A stretch of DNA of 64,000 bases from CBDDFS01 sp965227255. GTDB lineage: Bacteria > Bacteroidota > Bacteroidia > Flavobacteriales_E > Vicingaceae. Made by a program: the position numbers and the translations under genes. Shown in pieces: positions 1 to 8,973 of this stretch. Location of the stretch: assembly GCA_965227255.1 (NCBI GenBank), contig CBDDFS010000002.1, positions 1,364,001-1,428,000 of the forward strand. Direction: 5' to 3'. The notes below the pieces were generated by a model. The model did not search any database, was not told the origin of the DNA, and saw only the letters and a list, made by a program, of their open reading frames with translations. Every line of letters starts with the position of its first letter. The first letter of the stretch is position 1.

Positions 1-211
1 GGGTGGGGGTGACAATATCAACCACGTCTACCTCGTCTATCAGATCTTCAATATTGTCGAAGATCCTGGTTTCAAATTCTTTTTCAGCAAAAGCTGCGTT
101 TTCAGGGTTTGGGTCGTAGATACCTACCAATTCATAATTTTCGATCTCTCGGATAAGTTTAAGATGAATTTTCCCCAGATGGCCGGCGCCAAGAACTCCA
201 ATTCGAAGCAT
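1..211 (-). CDS. Gfo/Idh/MocA-family NAD(P)-dependent oxidoreductase, N-terminal fragment
   Basis: The gene starts at the ATG complementary to 209-211 and runs off the left edge, so only 70 residues are visible. They form the first half of a Rossmann fold: a beta strand followed by the dinucleotide motif GVLGAGHLG (residues 5-13), a second strand ending in an acidic residue (IYDPNPE, typical of NAD binding), and a strand ending VDIVTPT, which matches the family's V-x-I-xTP motif. Members oxidise or reduce sugars and related polyols, but the substrate cannot be told from this part. It is divergent from the next gene with a 142-base spacer. The domain is clear; the substrate is unknown. Confidence 0.8.
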   Translation of the reverse strand, partial: MLRIGVLGAGHLGKIHLKLIREIENYELVGIYDPNPENAAFAEKEFETRIFDNIEDLIDEVDVVDIVTPT

Positions 212-353
212 ATTTTATTTTTTTTTCAAAAGTAGAGGATTTGAGGCTAAGGAAGTTAAAGAAGGCATAACTTTTCAACATCAAATTATTAGGAATTGCT
301 TGAAGACATTGCATTGATTTCATGAGTGAATTGCGTTAATTTGGGCCTTCCAA

Positions 354-1010
354 ATGACAGTTACAGATACATACAGACACAAGGGATTGAGAAAGTCTCT
401 TATCGACACGCTTAAAGGGAAAGGAATTACCGATGAAGGTGTGCTCGAAGCAATGTTGAAGATACCGAGACATATGTTTTTTGATAACGCATTTGTCGAA
501 TTCGCTTATCAGGATAAAGCCTTTCCGATTGGTTCAGGTCAGACAATCTCGCAACCATACACTGTGGCCATTCAAAGTCAACTCCTTGAGATCAAAAAGG
601 GGGAAAAGATTTTGGAGATCGGTACAGGATCTGGTTACCAAACGGCCGTATTGCTGGAGTTAGGATCAAAGGTATTTTCAATAGAACGACAAAAGAAGTT
701 ATATCAGAAAAGTCAGAAAATGCTTGCTGCATTAAATTACAGACCCAAGTTGTTCTATGGAGATGGTTTTGCAGGATTACCAACCTTTGCCCCTTTCGAT
801 AAGATTATCGTGACTGCTGGTGCTCCCGATATACCAAGAGACCTGATATCTCAACTGAAACCCGGTGGGATCATGGTGATTCCTGTCGACCGAAACGACC
901 ATCAGATCATGTACAGACTGATCAAGGGCAAAGAGGGAGAGCAGGATATTCTTGAAGAACACGGTGCCTTTCAGTTTGTGCCGATGTTGAAGAATAGAGC
1001 TACCGACTAA
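354..1010 (+). CDS. pcm: Protein-L-isoaspartate O-methyltransferase
   Basis: This enzyme uses S-adenosylmethionine to methylate isoaspartyl residues in damaged proteins and so starts their repair in the cytoplasm. The 218-residue product has the family length. It carries the PCMT signature GSGQTISQPY (residues 60-69) and the SAM-binding motif I EIGTGSGYQTA (88-98), followed by an acidic residue at the end of the next strand (FSIERQ) and the motif LKPGG near 170. The ATG at 354 gives a normal N-terminus. It stands alone between divergent and downstream secreted-protein genes. Confidence 0.93.
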   Translation: MTVTDTYRHKGLRKSLIDTLKGKGITDEGVLEAMLKIPRHMFFDNAFVEFAYQDKAFPIGSGQTISQPYTVAIQSQLLEIKKGEKILEIGTGSGYQTAVLLELGSKVFSIERQKKLYQKSQKMLAALNYRPKLFYGDGFAGLPTFAPFDKIIVTAGAPDIPRDLISQLKPGGIMVIPVDRNDHQIMYRLIKGKEGEQDILEEHGAFQFVPMLKNRATD

Positions 1011-1092
1011 TTCAAGTACGAATTATATTTTACTAAATTGGCACTACGGCAATAAAGACCTTTAATTGCTGTTATTGATAAAAACTTTTCCA

Positions 1093-1854
1093 ATGAAAAA
1101 ACTACTTGTTCTGAGCCTCTTATTTATTTCATTTTCGTTTGCATCTTTTGCTCAGGAAGAAGGCGAAAAAGATGAAAGCAGGCTTCAACCGGTCGCCAAG
1201 GACTGGGGAATGTCTTTTAATATCTCCGGTTTGATCAGTGATTTTGCGTTGAATGGAACAGAAGATCAAACAGGCCGACCCATTCTGTTCGCTAAACACT
1301 ATCTAAAAGATGATCTCGCCCTTCGATTGGGTTTTGGTTTAAATACAGTGAGAAATACGAGTACGAATAAAGATAGCCTTCGACAAAGCGGTGCATTTGT
1401 AGAATACGATTCAATTTTTTCAAGAAACGACTTTTCACTTTCATTCGGAATTGAAAAACACTTGAATCACATGCGCAGAATTGATCCTTTCTTCGGTGGT
1501 GAATTGGCTATGACCTTCATCGGAAAAGAAAATATCTCCTGGAATCAAACCATTACAGACCCTTCGGGAACAACAACAATTGAAGGGGAAAGAAAAACAG
1601 ATGGAGGTACAGGAATCGGTGTATACGGTATTGCTGGTTTCAACTACTTCATTGCCAATCATATTAGCATAGGTGCTGAGTACAGATTTGGATATTATTA
1701 TCTAAAGACGGGTGGAAATTTCTCTGAAAGTGTTATTACAACTCCTTCTAGTGGAAGTCCGACAAATGTATTCAATAAAGGTACTGACGAGCTGAAAAGC
1801 TCTGGTTTTCAAGTTAGTAGCACAGCAAGCATTTTGTTATCAATTTTCTTCTGA
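1093..1854 (+). CDS. Predicted outer-membrane beta-barrel protein
   Basis: The 253-residue product opens with a signal peptide (MKKLLVLSLLFISFSFA, cleavage near residue 20 before QEEG). The rest is rich in alternating strands with aromatic residues, and the protein ends in ILLSIFF, a C-terminal aromatic typical of barrels inserted by the BAM machinery. The frame is open from a TTG at 1066, but the ATG at 1093 puts the signal peptide at the N-terminus and is preferred. No specific family is recognised; porin-like or OmpW-like small barrels are the nearest general match. It is 28 bases upstream of the next gene and may be co-transcribed. Confidence 0.75.
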   Translation: MKKLLVLSLLFISFSFASFAQEEGEKDESRLQPVAKDWGMSFNISGLISDFALNGTEDQTGRPILFAKHYLKDDLALRLGFGLNTVRNTSTNKDSLRQSGAFVEYDSIFSRNDFSLSFGIEKHLNHMRRIDPFFGGELAMTFIGKENISWNQTITDPSGTTTIEGERKTDGGTGIGVYGIAGFNYFIANHISIGAEYRFGYYYLKTGGNFSESVITTPSSGSPTNVFNKGTDELKSSGFQVSSTASILLSIFF

Positions 1855-1882
1855 ACTTTGTATAAGGACAGGGAAAATTTGA

Positions 1883-4258
1883 ATGCGTAAATATTTATTC
1901 TTCTTACTATCTATTTTTTGCTTCTATTCCGGGTATTCACAGAATCGGAATGTTGAAGTTTTGGGTCATTTGGCCTATACAAATCCTAATCTTCATGGCG
2001 ACCTTAGTGATATTTGGGGCCATGTTGATTCACTGGGAAATGAATACGCCATAATCGGACTGGAAAAAGGTGTTTCAATTGTAGATGTCACCGACCCAAG
2101 CAATTTGGTTGAAGTGTTCTATGTAGCCGGACCAAGCACGATATGGAGGGATGTCAAGACTTGGAATAATCACGCCTATATTACCAATGAGGCTTCAGGT
2201 GGATTGCAGATCATTGATATGTCTGCTCTGCCCGGGACAATTACATCCTCTGATGTTTATTATCACACCGGTACGAATTATCCTTTTACCGAAGCCCACA
2301 ATTTGTACATTGATGAAAATGGTGTTGCCTATATTTTCGGACCTAATTACAACCAGGGTGGAGCTATTTTTCTGGATCTGACGACCGATCCTAAACTTCC
2401 TCAGGAAGTAGGTGTTTTCGACTCTCTATATTTTCACGATGGCATGGTGCGGGGAGATACCCTTTGGGCTGCTGCAGTCTTTGCAGGTAAATTTTTTGTG
2501 ATCGATGTCAGCACTAAATCCAATCCCATCATCTTGAAAAGCAACTTCACCAGTGGCTTCTTTGCTCATAATTGCTGGATTAGTGATGATGGAAATACGC
2601 TCTTTACAACGGATGAAATTTCGGGAGGATATATTTCATCTTATGACGTCTCCGACCTATCTAATGTGGATGAATTAGATATCATTCAATCCAATCCTGG
2701 CTCGCTCGTAATTCCGCACAATACACATGTTCATGGTGATTTTTTAGTCACTTCCTACTATCGCGATGGTGTAACTATAATAGATGCCTCTCAACCAGAT
2801 CGCATGGTTCAAACGGGCAATTATGATACTTCACCCATGTTAAGTGGGGATGGGTTTAATGGTGCATGGGGTGTATATCCATACTTACCCTCAGGAAATG
2901 TGATTGCATCGGATATTGAAAATGGTCTTTATGTATTGGGTGTCAATTATCAAAAAGGGGTATATATTAAAGGCAATACCCGATCTTTTGAAGATAGCTC
3001 ACAAATTGGATTAACGCTGATCAAGCATTTGAACTCAGGTGAAAACTTTCAGTCCAATTTAAATGGTTTTTACAAAGAATCATATGCGGATACAGGATGG
3101 CATCAATTTGCCTTTTTCAAAGGAGGATATCTACCTGATACTTTAGACATTTATATGCAGGAAGGACAAATATATAATGGAGATATTTATTTGAGAAAGA
3201 ATGAGTTCTACACGGTCTCGGGTACTGTCTACAATGCTTCAAATGATCCTGTTGCAGGAGCCAGTGTGGTTTTTGATGGGAAAGACAGATATTATCGGAC
3301 TACTACTAACTCAAGTGGATATTATGAAATAGATTCTGTTTACCAGGGTCCATATGAATTGGTAGGAGGAAAGTTTGGCTACAATAATTCTTGTAATGTT
3401 GTTCCGGTTACAGGCAATGAAACATATAATATTTACCTCGATCAGGGATACTACGACGACATGACAGTAGATGCCGGTTGGAGCGCATCATCAACAGGAA
3501 CGGCCAGCAATGGAAATTGGGAGATCGAATACCTGAACGCCAGGCCTAATATAGCTGAGTTGACCCATCCAAAGAGGGATGTATCCGATGATTGTTCCCG
3601 TTTTGCATTCGTCACTGAGTCGGCTCATTCAGGTGATCATGACGTTGACGGTGCAAAACACATTATAGAATCACCTGTATTTGATCCCAATAATATTGAA
3701 GATGTTCATCTGCATTTATCTTATTGGTTTTATAATGATGGAGCAGGCGACGAGGATTCCTTAAATGTTTTTGTAGAAACAACAAGCTCAAGGTTTCCTA
3801 TCCTTGAGATTCACAATTCTTCAGTTCAGGCTTCATCGGTCTGGGTAGATACGATCTTTGACCTGATGTCTTTGTCAATTGCCGATCAGGCATTTAAGTT
3901 GATCGTGGAAGTAGGTGATTACGGACAGGATGATCACCTTGAAGCAGGAATTGATCATGTATATGTATTCGACAGATACCTGGCCGTAAATGAATTCAAT
4001 GGAGATGATAATTTCCTTCTATTCCCAAATCCATTTTCCAGTTTTATCCAGTACACTCTTCCTGATGAATTTGAAGGGTCTGTATACAAGGTTTATGATC
4101 TCAATGGGAAAGAAATTCTGCAAGGACGAATTCAAACTGTTGAGGGAAGAATCGAAAATATTGGGAATATAGATTCAGGGATTTATCTTATTCAATTTAT
4201 ATCACCTGACGGTCAGGAGCTGACTCAGAAGTTGATCAAAGATCAGATGCCAAAATAG
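1883..4258 (+). CDS. Choice-of-anchor B family secreted protein with T9SS sorting domain
   Basis: A 791-residue exported protein. After a signal peptide (about residues 1-19) comes a beta-propeller of the choice-of-anchor B / LVIVD type: repeated units such as GVSIVDVTDPSN and LQIIDMS occupy about residues 25-360. A carboxypeptidase-regulatory-like beta-sandwich follows (VSGTVYNASNDPVAGASVV, around 445), then a jelly-roll-like stretch. The last 75 or so residues are a type A T9SS sorting domain (LFPNPFSS, later DSGIYLIQF and a Lys-containing end), directing export across the outer membrane and anchoring or release. The ligand is unknown. The 3' end overlaps a short ORF on the opposite strand by 16 bases. 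Confidence 0.88.
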   Translation: MRKYLFFLLSIFCFYSGYSQNRNVEVLGHLAYTNPNLHGDLSDIWGHVDSLGNEYAIIGLEKGVSIVDVTDPSNLVEVFYVAGPSTIWRDVKTWNNHAYITNEASGGLQIIDMSALPGTITSSDVYYHTGTNYPFTEAHNLYIDENGVAYIFGPNYNQGGAIFLDLTTDPKLPQEVGVFDSLYFHDGMVRGDTLWAAAVFAGKFFVIDVSTKSNPIILKSNFTSGFFAHNCWISDDGNTLFTTDEISGGYISSYDVSDLSNVDELDIIQSNPGSLVIPHNTHVHGDFLVTSYYRDGVTIIDASQPDRMVQTGNYDTSPMLSGDGFNGAWGVYPYLPSGNVIASDIENGLYVLGVNYQKGVYIKGNTRSFEDSSQIGLTLIKHLNSGENFQSNLNGFYKESYADTGWHQFAFFKGGYLPDTLDIYMQEGQIYNGDIYLRKNEFYTVSGTVYNASNDPVAGASVVFDGKDRYYRTTTNSSGYYEIDSVYQGPYELVGGKFGYNNSCNVVPVTGNETYNIYLDQGYYDDMTVDAGWSASSTGTASNGNWEIEYLNARPNIAELTHPKRDVSDDCSRFAFVTESAHSGDHDVDGAKHIIESPVFDPNNIEDVHLHLSYWFYNDGAGDEDSLNVFVETTSSRFPILEIHNSSVQASSVWVDTIFDLMSLSIADQAFKLIVEVGDYGQDDHLEAGIDHVYVFDRYLAVNEFNGDDNFLLFPNPFSSFIQYTLPDEFEGSVYKVYDLNGKEILQGRIQTVEGRIENIGNIDSGIYLIQFISPDGQELTQKLIKDQMPK

Positions 4259-4401
4259 TCTCCAATTATTTTGCCTAGTCCGAAAAAGACTGCCAACCAG
4301 ACAAGGCCCTTCAGGGTAAAGAAAATAACACCTGCCCACCCCAGTCTTTTAAACCAAAGTTTGAGCTTGCTATTTTTTGCTTCCTGATTTAATCCTGCCA
4401 T
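4243..4401 (-). CDS. Small single-pass membrane protein, 52 residues
   Basis: A short open frame from the ATG complementary to 4399-4401 to a TGA at 4243-4245. The product is MAGLNQEAKNSKLKLWFKRL at the N-terminus (basic), then one or two closely packed hydrophobic segments (WAGVIFFTLKGLVWLAVFFG), ending GDYFGI. The positive-inside layout and strong hydrophobicity are what is expected of a real small membrane protein. It starts 13 bases inside the end of the upstream TolB-like gene on the same strand, an overlap typical of translational coupling. Function is unknown. It would be missed by a 60-residue cut-off. Confidence 0.6.
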   Translation of the reverse strand: MAGLNQEAKNSKLKLWFKRLGWAGVIFFTLKGLVWLAVFFGLGKIIGDYFGI

Positions 4402-5513
4402 TCGGCTAAGAATAGATTTGTTTCTCGTGTTCCTCCGTTATTTCTGTTTGAAGAAAACACAAGGTATTTTCCACTATTTGAGAACACAGGAAAGGCATCA
4501 AATGTTTTATCGTGTGTGATCTGCTCCAGGCCACTGCCATCAAGATTGATCATGTATAAATTGAATGGAAATCCTCTTTCTGTCGCATGATTTGAAGCAA
4601 AAATGATCTTTTCTCCACTTGGGTGAAAGAATGGGCACCAATTTGCTTTACCTAGGTCAGTTATTTGTCTGAGATCAGATCCGTCAACATTACAAACGTA
4701 AACCTCCATATCGGTTGGTGTAACCAAACCTTCTGCCAAAAGAGCTTTGTATTCTGAGATTTCTTCTTCCGTTTTGGGTCTGGAAGATCTAAAAACAAGT
4801 TTACTTCCGTCAGGAGAGAAAAATGCTCCTCCGTCGTATCCCAATTCATTTGTGATCTGCTTCACATCACTTCCGTCAATATTCATCGTATAAAGCTCAA
4901 GATCACCGCTTCTTGTTGATGTGAATACAATCTTATCTCCTTTTGGAGAAACAGTTGCTTCTGCGTCGTAGCCTTCTTCATCTGTGAGCTGATTGATGAT
5001 GTTTCCATCCAGATCGGTAACAAAAATGTCAAAGTCGGGATAGATAGGCCACACGTACTTGCCATCTTCTCTTTTTTCCGGAACCGGAGGACAGTTTTCA
5101 TCACCCAGGTGTGTAGATGCATAGATAATAGTAGTGTCTCCGGGTAGAAAATAAGAACAGGTAGTTCTTCCTTTTCCTGTGCTGACCAGGTTTGCACGGT
5201 TGTTTATTACATCGTCGTTCTGATGATTGAAGTAAAAGATTTGGTCGCAAGTTGTATTCCATTTTTCATTGGTCACCTGCATCACAAGCATTTCATCGTT
5301 GAAACTCCAGTAGGCTTCAGCATTATCGCCTCCGTTTGTCAACATCTTTAAAGATTTAAAATGTTTTTCACCTTCCAGGATAATATTGGAATCATACTCC
5401 TGTGTTGCACCTGAATAGGCGTCAGTACTTTCTTCTGCTTCAGAATTTGGACTTTCACCACAAGAAATGATTACTGCAGAAATGAGTGCGAATAGAAAAT
5501 AATATTTGGTCAT
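4389..5513 (-). CDS. TolB-like beta-propeller (PD40) lipoprotein
   Basis: A predicted lipoprotein of 374 residues. The ATG at 5513 gives a signal peptide ending in a lipobox (VIISC), and this start overlaps the upstream methyltransferase stop as ATGA; a longer frame to 5570 would bury the signal. The body has WD40-like PD40 repeats, each with a S-P-x-G-x-x-I-x-F-x-S-x-R core and a DGS-x-x-x-QIT turn, in at least four copies between residues 170 and 370. Such propellers usually bind proteins or glycans at the cell envelope. Enzymatic activity is not indicated. It is the third gene of a run dnaA-side to here on the minus strand. Confidence 0.82.
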   Translation of the reverse strand: MTKYYFLFALISAVIISCGESPNSEAEESTDAYSGATQEYDSNIILEGEKHFKSLKMLTNGGDNAEAYWSFNDEMLVMQVTNEKWNTTCDQIFYFNHQNDDVINNRANLVSTGKGRTTCSYFLPGDTTIIYASTHLGDENCPPVPEKREDGKYVWPIYPDFDIFVTDLDGNIINQLTDEEGYDAEATVSPKGDKIVFTSTRSGDLELYTMNIDGSDVKQITNELGYDGGAFFSPDGSKLVFRSSRPKTEEEISEYKALLAEGLVTPTDMEVYVCNVDGSDLRQITDLGKANWCPFFHPSGEKIIFASNHATERGFPFNLYMINLDGSGLEQITHDKTFDAFPVFSNSGKYLVFSSNRNNGGTRETNLFLAEWQD

Positions 5514-6220
5514 TTGTATAATAGAAAAATGCATTGTTTTTTGTTTAGATCTACCTTCTCTCTCTTCCATCCCATAACATCTTTGGTTTTAATCCATTGA
5601 TCAGGAAGGGTCAGATTTACGGCGAGGCAAATTTTGGTATTTTTTTGACATGTTGAGAGAAGGTCTTGATATAAATATTGATTTCTGTACGGAGTCTCGA
5701 TAAAGATCTGAGTTTGGTTATTCCTCAAGACATGATTCTCCATTTCCTTGATCTTTCGAATTCGTTCACCTTTTTCCTTAGGGATATAACCGTGGAAGGT
5801 GAAATTCTGACCATTGAATCCACTTCCCATCAAACCAAGAATAATGGAGGAAGGTCCTACAAATGGAACGACCTGTGCATCTGAGTAATGCGCTTGCTTT
5901 ACAATTTCAAATCCGGGATCTGCAACAGCTGGACAGCCGGCATCTGAAATAATGCCCATTTCCTTTCCTGCTTTCAGACATTCTTCAATAAATCGTCTGT
6001 CATCTTTTTTCAAGCCATTTTTTATGGATATCATCTCGCTTTCATCGAGGATATTCTTAAGACCCATGGCGATAAGAACTTTTCGGGCCAGTTTGGGATG
6101 TTCAACAAAGAATATTCTACAGTTCTTTATAGAATTTCCGATTCCACTGGGAAGGAAATCGTTTGCATTCTCACTCCCAAGAGTATTTGGTATTAAATAA
6201 AGCTTCGATTTACTTTTCAT
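5510..6220 (-). CDS. SAM-dependent methyltransferase, RsmI-like (tetrapyrrole methylase fold)
   Basis: The 236-residue product belongs to the tetrapyrrole methylase superfamily and resembles RsmI, which methylates the 2'-hydroxyl of C1402 in 16S rRNA. Seen motifs are GIISDAGCPAVADPG (around 95-110), VVPFVGPSSII (around 117-128) and the RsmI-type FHGYIPKEKGER (around 142-153). It is shorter than the classical RsmI (about 285 residues) and lacks the C-terminal helical part, so it may be a lineage-specific paralogue with a different target. It overlaps the phosphatase gene upstream by 11 bases and the lipoprotein gene downstream by 4 bases, which implies one transcript. Confidence 0.82.
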   Translation of the reverse strand: MKSKSKLYLIPNTLGSENANDFLPSGIGNSIKNCRIFFVEHPKLARKVLIAMGLKNILDESEMISIKNGLKKDDRRFIEECLKAGKEMGIISDAGCPAVADPGFEIVKQAHYSDAQVVPFVGPSSIILGLMGSGFNGQNFTFHGYIPKEKGERIRKIKEMENHVLRNNQTQIFIETPYRNQYLYQDLLSTCQKNTKICLAVNLTLPDQWIKTKDVMGWKREKVDLNKKQCIFLLYK

Positions 6221-6677
6221 AAACCAAATCTTCTATTATCTTATCGCAGGCTTTATCCAAAAGTTGATAGACATTTTCAAAACCCTCGGCACCGCCATAA
6301 TATGGATCTGGAACGGACATATTATCACCGGGAAAAACCTTGTTCATGATCATTTGAACTTTATCCTTATCGAAATCATTTCTTGTAATCTCCATGACAT
6401 CCCTGAAATTATAATTGTCCATAACATAGATGTGATCGAAGTGGTCAAAATCTCCTACCTCAATTTGTCTGCCACGATAATTGGAAATATCAATGTCGTA
6501 TTCAGCCGCCTTGGCAGTAGCCCTTGAATCGGGATGTTCGTCTATATGGTATGCTGCCGTTCCAGCAGAGTCTACCTGTATATTCAATCCCTGATCCTCC
6601 ACTTTTTTCTCAAGGATTCCCTGGGCCATGGGAGACCGACAAATATTGCCCAGACAAACCATCAATACTTTCTTCAT
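6210..6677 (-). CDS. Low-molecular-weight protein-tyrosine phosphatase
   Basis: A 155-residue cytoplasmic phosphatase of the LMW-PTP/ArsC-like fold. The P-loop CLGNICRS (Cys8 nucleophile, Arg14) starts the protein, and the general acid lies in the DPYYGG motif near residue 121, as in functional family members. The usual length is 150-160. It sits immediately downstream of dnaA on the same strand, behind a hairpin terminator, and overlaps the RsmI-like gene, so it probably starts its own transcript or lives on read-through. In polysaccharide gene clusters such enzymes act on tyrosine kinases, but no such kinase is present here. Confidence 0.92.
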   Translation of the reverse strand: MKKVLMVCLGNICRSPMAQGILEKKVEDQGLNIQVDSAGTAAYHIDEHPDSRATAKAAEYDIDISNYRGRQIEVGDFDHFDHIYVMDNYNFRDVMEITRNDFDKDKVQMIMNKVFPGDNMSVPDPYYGGAEGFENVYQLLDKACDKIIEDLVYEK

Positions 6678-6689
6678 ATATGTTCAATA

Positions 6690-6727
6690 AAAAAGGGAAG
6701 CAAAAATCGACTCTTTACTTCCCTTTT
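6690..6727 (-). terminator. Rho-independent terminator after dnaA
   Basis: On the minus strand GGGAAG is followed after a 15-base loop by CTTCCC and then TTTTTTA. It lies 20 bases beyond the dnaA stop codon. The long loop makes it moderate in quality. Confidence 0.55.
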
Positions 6728-6746
6728 CAAAATATTCGTGCAATTA

Positions 6747-8177
6747 TTACTGCAGACTGATCTTCTTATTCAGATCATCGATGTAGCTTTTAAATCGCTT
6801 ATCTGTATCCATCAGATTATTAACCGTTTTGCAGGCATGCAGAACGGTAGCATGGTCTTTGCCACCGCAGTGTGCTCCAATGTTTGCCAAACTTGATTTG
6901 GTCATTTTCTTGGAGAAATACATGGCAATCTGCCTTGCCTGAACAACTTCTCTCTTCCTCGTTTTGGATTTCAATAATTCCATTGGTAGATCGAAATAGT
7001 CGCACACAACCTTTTGAATGTAATCGATTGATACTTCTCTTGCTGTGTTCTTCACAAACTTGTCGATCATTTGCTTGGCAAGCTCGAGCGTAATTGATTT
7101 CTTATTTAAAGAGGACTGTGCAAGAAGTGAAATCAATGCTCCTTCTAGTTCTCTTACGTTTGTTGTTATGCTGTACGCAAGGTATTCAACCACTTCTTTC
7201 GGAAGCTCAAGACCTTCATTGTACATCTTCTTCTCGAGAATGGCAATCCTTGTCTCAAGACCAGGAATTTGAAGATCTGCAGACAATCCCCATTTGAATC
7301 TAGACAAAAGTCTTTGTTCCATACCCTGCATTTCAACCGGTGGTTTGTCAGATGTCAGAATGATCTGCTTTCCTGTTTGATGCAGGTGATTGAATATGTG
7401 GAAGAATACATCCTGAGTTTTTTCCTTTCCGGCGAAAAACTGAACATCGTCAATGATCAAAACATCTATCATTTGATAGAAGTGAATGAAATCATTGTGA
7501 TTGTTGTTTCTGATCGCGTCGATGAATTGGTGCGTAAACTTTTCAGATGAAACGTATAATACAGTCTTGCCAGGGTGGTTGTTTTTAATCTCCAATCCAA
7601 TTGAGTGTGCAAGGTGGGTCTTTCCAAGCCCAACACCTCCATATATAAGAAGAGGGTTAAATGCTGTACCTCCAGGATTCTTTGCCACTGCAAATCCAGC
7701 CGATCTGGCCAGTCTGTTGCAATCACCTTCTATGAAGTTTGTAAAAGAATAGTTCGGATTGAGTTGGGAGTCAACATGAACCTTTTTCAGACCCGGAATA
7801 ATAAAAGGGTTCTTAATGCCTGTTTCCGAGTTGATGTCAACGGGCATAGAGACAGGTTTATTCTTGGTGGCCTGAATGTTGGTTGTAGGGATGTTAACGG
7901 TATATGGCTTGGCAGTATTTGCCGTTTCCATAATGATACTATATTCTAGTCTGCCTTGTGGACCGAGTTCTTTTTTGATGGTCTTTTTTAGTAAACTGAT
8001 GTAGTGTTCTTCCAACCATTCATAGAAGAATTGTGATGGCACCTGGATGGTTAAAACATTCTTGCTCAACTTGATCGGTTTGATCGGTTCGAACCATGTC
8101 TTGTAACTTTGTAAACTGACATTATCCTTGATAATACTCAAACATTTATTCCAGACAATTTCAAAGTTTTTTTCCAT
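6747..8177 (-). CDS. dnaA: Chromosomal replication initiator protein DnaA
   Basis: DnaA binds DnaA boxes, oligomerises with ATP and opens the replication origin. The 476-residue product has domain I (residues 1-80, protein interactions), a short linker, the AAA+ domain III with Walker A GGVGLGKT (180-187) and Walker B VLIIDDVQFF, and the C-terminal DNA-binding domain with the signature GGKDHATVLHACKTVNNL. A TTG three bases earlier is in frame, but the ATG at 8177 is the likely start. The phosphatase and methyltransferase genes follow it. The 380-base gap upstream holds an inverted repeat that could control it. Confidence 0.98.
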   Translation of the reverse strand: MEKNFEIVWNKCLSIIKDNVSLQSYKTWFEPIKPIKLSKNVLTIQVPSQFFYEWLEEHYISLLKKTIKKELGPQGRLEYSIIMETANTAKPYTVNIPTTNIQATKNKPVSMPVDINSETGIKNPFIIPGLKKVHVDSQLNPNYSFTNFIEGDCNRLARSAGFAVAKNPGGTAFNPLLIYGGVGLGKTHLAHSIGLEIKNNHPGKTVLYVSSEKFTHQFIDAIRNNNHNDFIHFYQMIDVLIIDDVQFFAGKEKTQDVFFHIFNHLHQTGKQIILTSDKPPVEMQGMEQRLLSRFKWGLSADLQIPGLETRIAILEKKMYNEGLELPKEVVEYLAYSITTNVRELEGALISLLAQSSLNKKSITLELAKQMIDKFVKNTAREVSIDYIQKVVCDYFDLPMELLKSKTRKREVVQARQIAMYFSKKMTKSSLANIGAHCGGKDHATVLHACKTVNNLMDTDKRFKSYIDDLNKKISLQ

Positions 8178-8556
8178 CAATATTTAGTGCTTTGGGGTGA
8201 GTACAATTCTGTTAACAATAAATTTACTTTTCAGTCAGAGGAAAACAAGTCCCTATGCAGGCGAAAGCCTTGTCAGGTAATAGATTCCTAAGATTCGTTT
8301 GGTGTGGCGATCGGCTAAAATCGCGAAGCAAATATTCAGATAAAAAAGTGAAAAAAAAAATGATTTCAGTATTGTTTTTTAAATAATTTTTACAGTGCTT
8401 CGAGCCGATTTTACCAAGGTTTTTTTAAGCTATTCAGAATAAGAAAGTTGATGAAATTATATCACGTTATTGTGTAATTAACTTTACATTAATGTTATGT
8501 TTACTGATAGCTATAACTTTTATTGTCACATTTACATATTGAGGTGAAAAGTTGTC
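8178..8556. promoter_or_regulatory. Intergenic control region between dnaA and the thioesterase gene
   Basis: A 379-base divergent spacer, strongly AT-rich from 8331 to 8480, with A and T tracts. It contains an imperfect inverted repeat: TAAAATCGCGAAGCA at 8316-8330 and, inverted, TGCTTCGAGCCGATTTTA at 8396-8413 (three extra bases in the second copy). Promoters for both divergent genes must lie here. I looked for TTATCCACA-type DnaA boxes in both orientations and saw no good match, so there is no direct support for calling this the origin. Confidence 0.5.
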
Positions 8557-8973
8557 ATGTATCAGGACGAATATAAAATAAGAGTGCGCTATTCCGAGAC
8601 GGATAAAATGGGCTATGTGTATTATGGAAATTATGCTGCCTATCTGGAAGTGGCCCGTGTTGAATTACTGCGTGAACTTGGAATGAATTATCGCAAAATG
8701 GAGGATGCAGGTGTCATGCTTCCAGTGGTTGATTTTCATATTGCCTATAAGAAGCCTGCTTATTATGATGACCTGATCACTGTTAAGACAAGAATCAATA
8801 AAAAACCAACTTCAAAGATCATTTTTGAGTATGAAATGTTCAACGAAGGTGGCGACCTGCTGAATACGGCAGAGGTTGTCCTTGTATTTGTTGATATCAA
8901 ATCAGGAAAACCGCGAAAGGCTCCCGATTATTTTCTTGACAGAATAGAGGAATTCTTTCCCAATCAAAACTGA
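8557..8973 (+). CDS. Acyl-CoA thioesterase, 4HBT/YbgC family (hotdog fold)
   Basis: The 138-residue product is a single hotdog domain. The 4-hydroxybenzoyl-CoA thioesterase signature is present as SETDKMGYVYYGNYAAYLE (Asp16 is the expected catalytic residue), followed by the long central helix and the strand pairs IIFEYEMF and VLVFVDI. Members hydrolyse acyl-CoA thioesters in the cytoplasm; YbgC is tied to phospholipid and Tol-Pal biology in Proteobacteria, but there are no tol genes here. Its last 10 bases overlap the convergent DegT gene. Confidence 0.88.
   Translation: MYQDEYKIRVRYSETDKMGYVYYGNYAAYLEVARVELLRELGMNYRKMEDAGVMLPVVDFHIAYKKPAYYDDLITVKTRINKKPTSKIIFEYEMFNEGGDLLNTAEVVLVFVDIKSGKPRKAPDYFLDRIEEFFPNQN

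Noticed and set aside
5510..6220. Calling the methyltransferase rsmI outright
   Set aside because: Motifs fit RsmI, but the protein is about 50 residues shorter and lacks the C-terminal part, so only RsmI-like is justified.
8178..8556. Chromosome origin (oriC) call beside dnaA
   Set aside because: The gap is AT-rich, but no TTATCCACA-like boxes were seen on either strand, so position alone is not enough.
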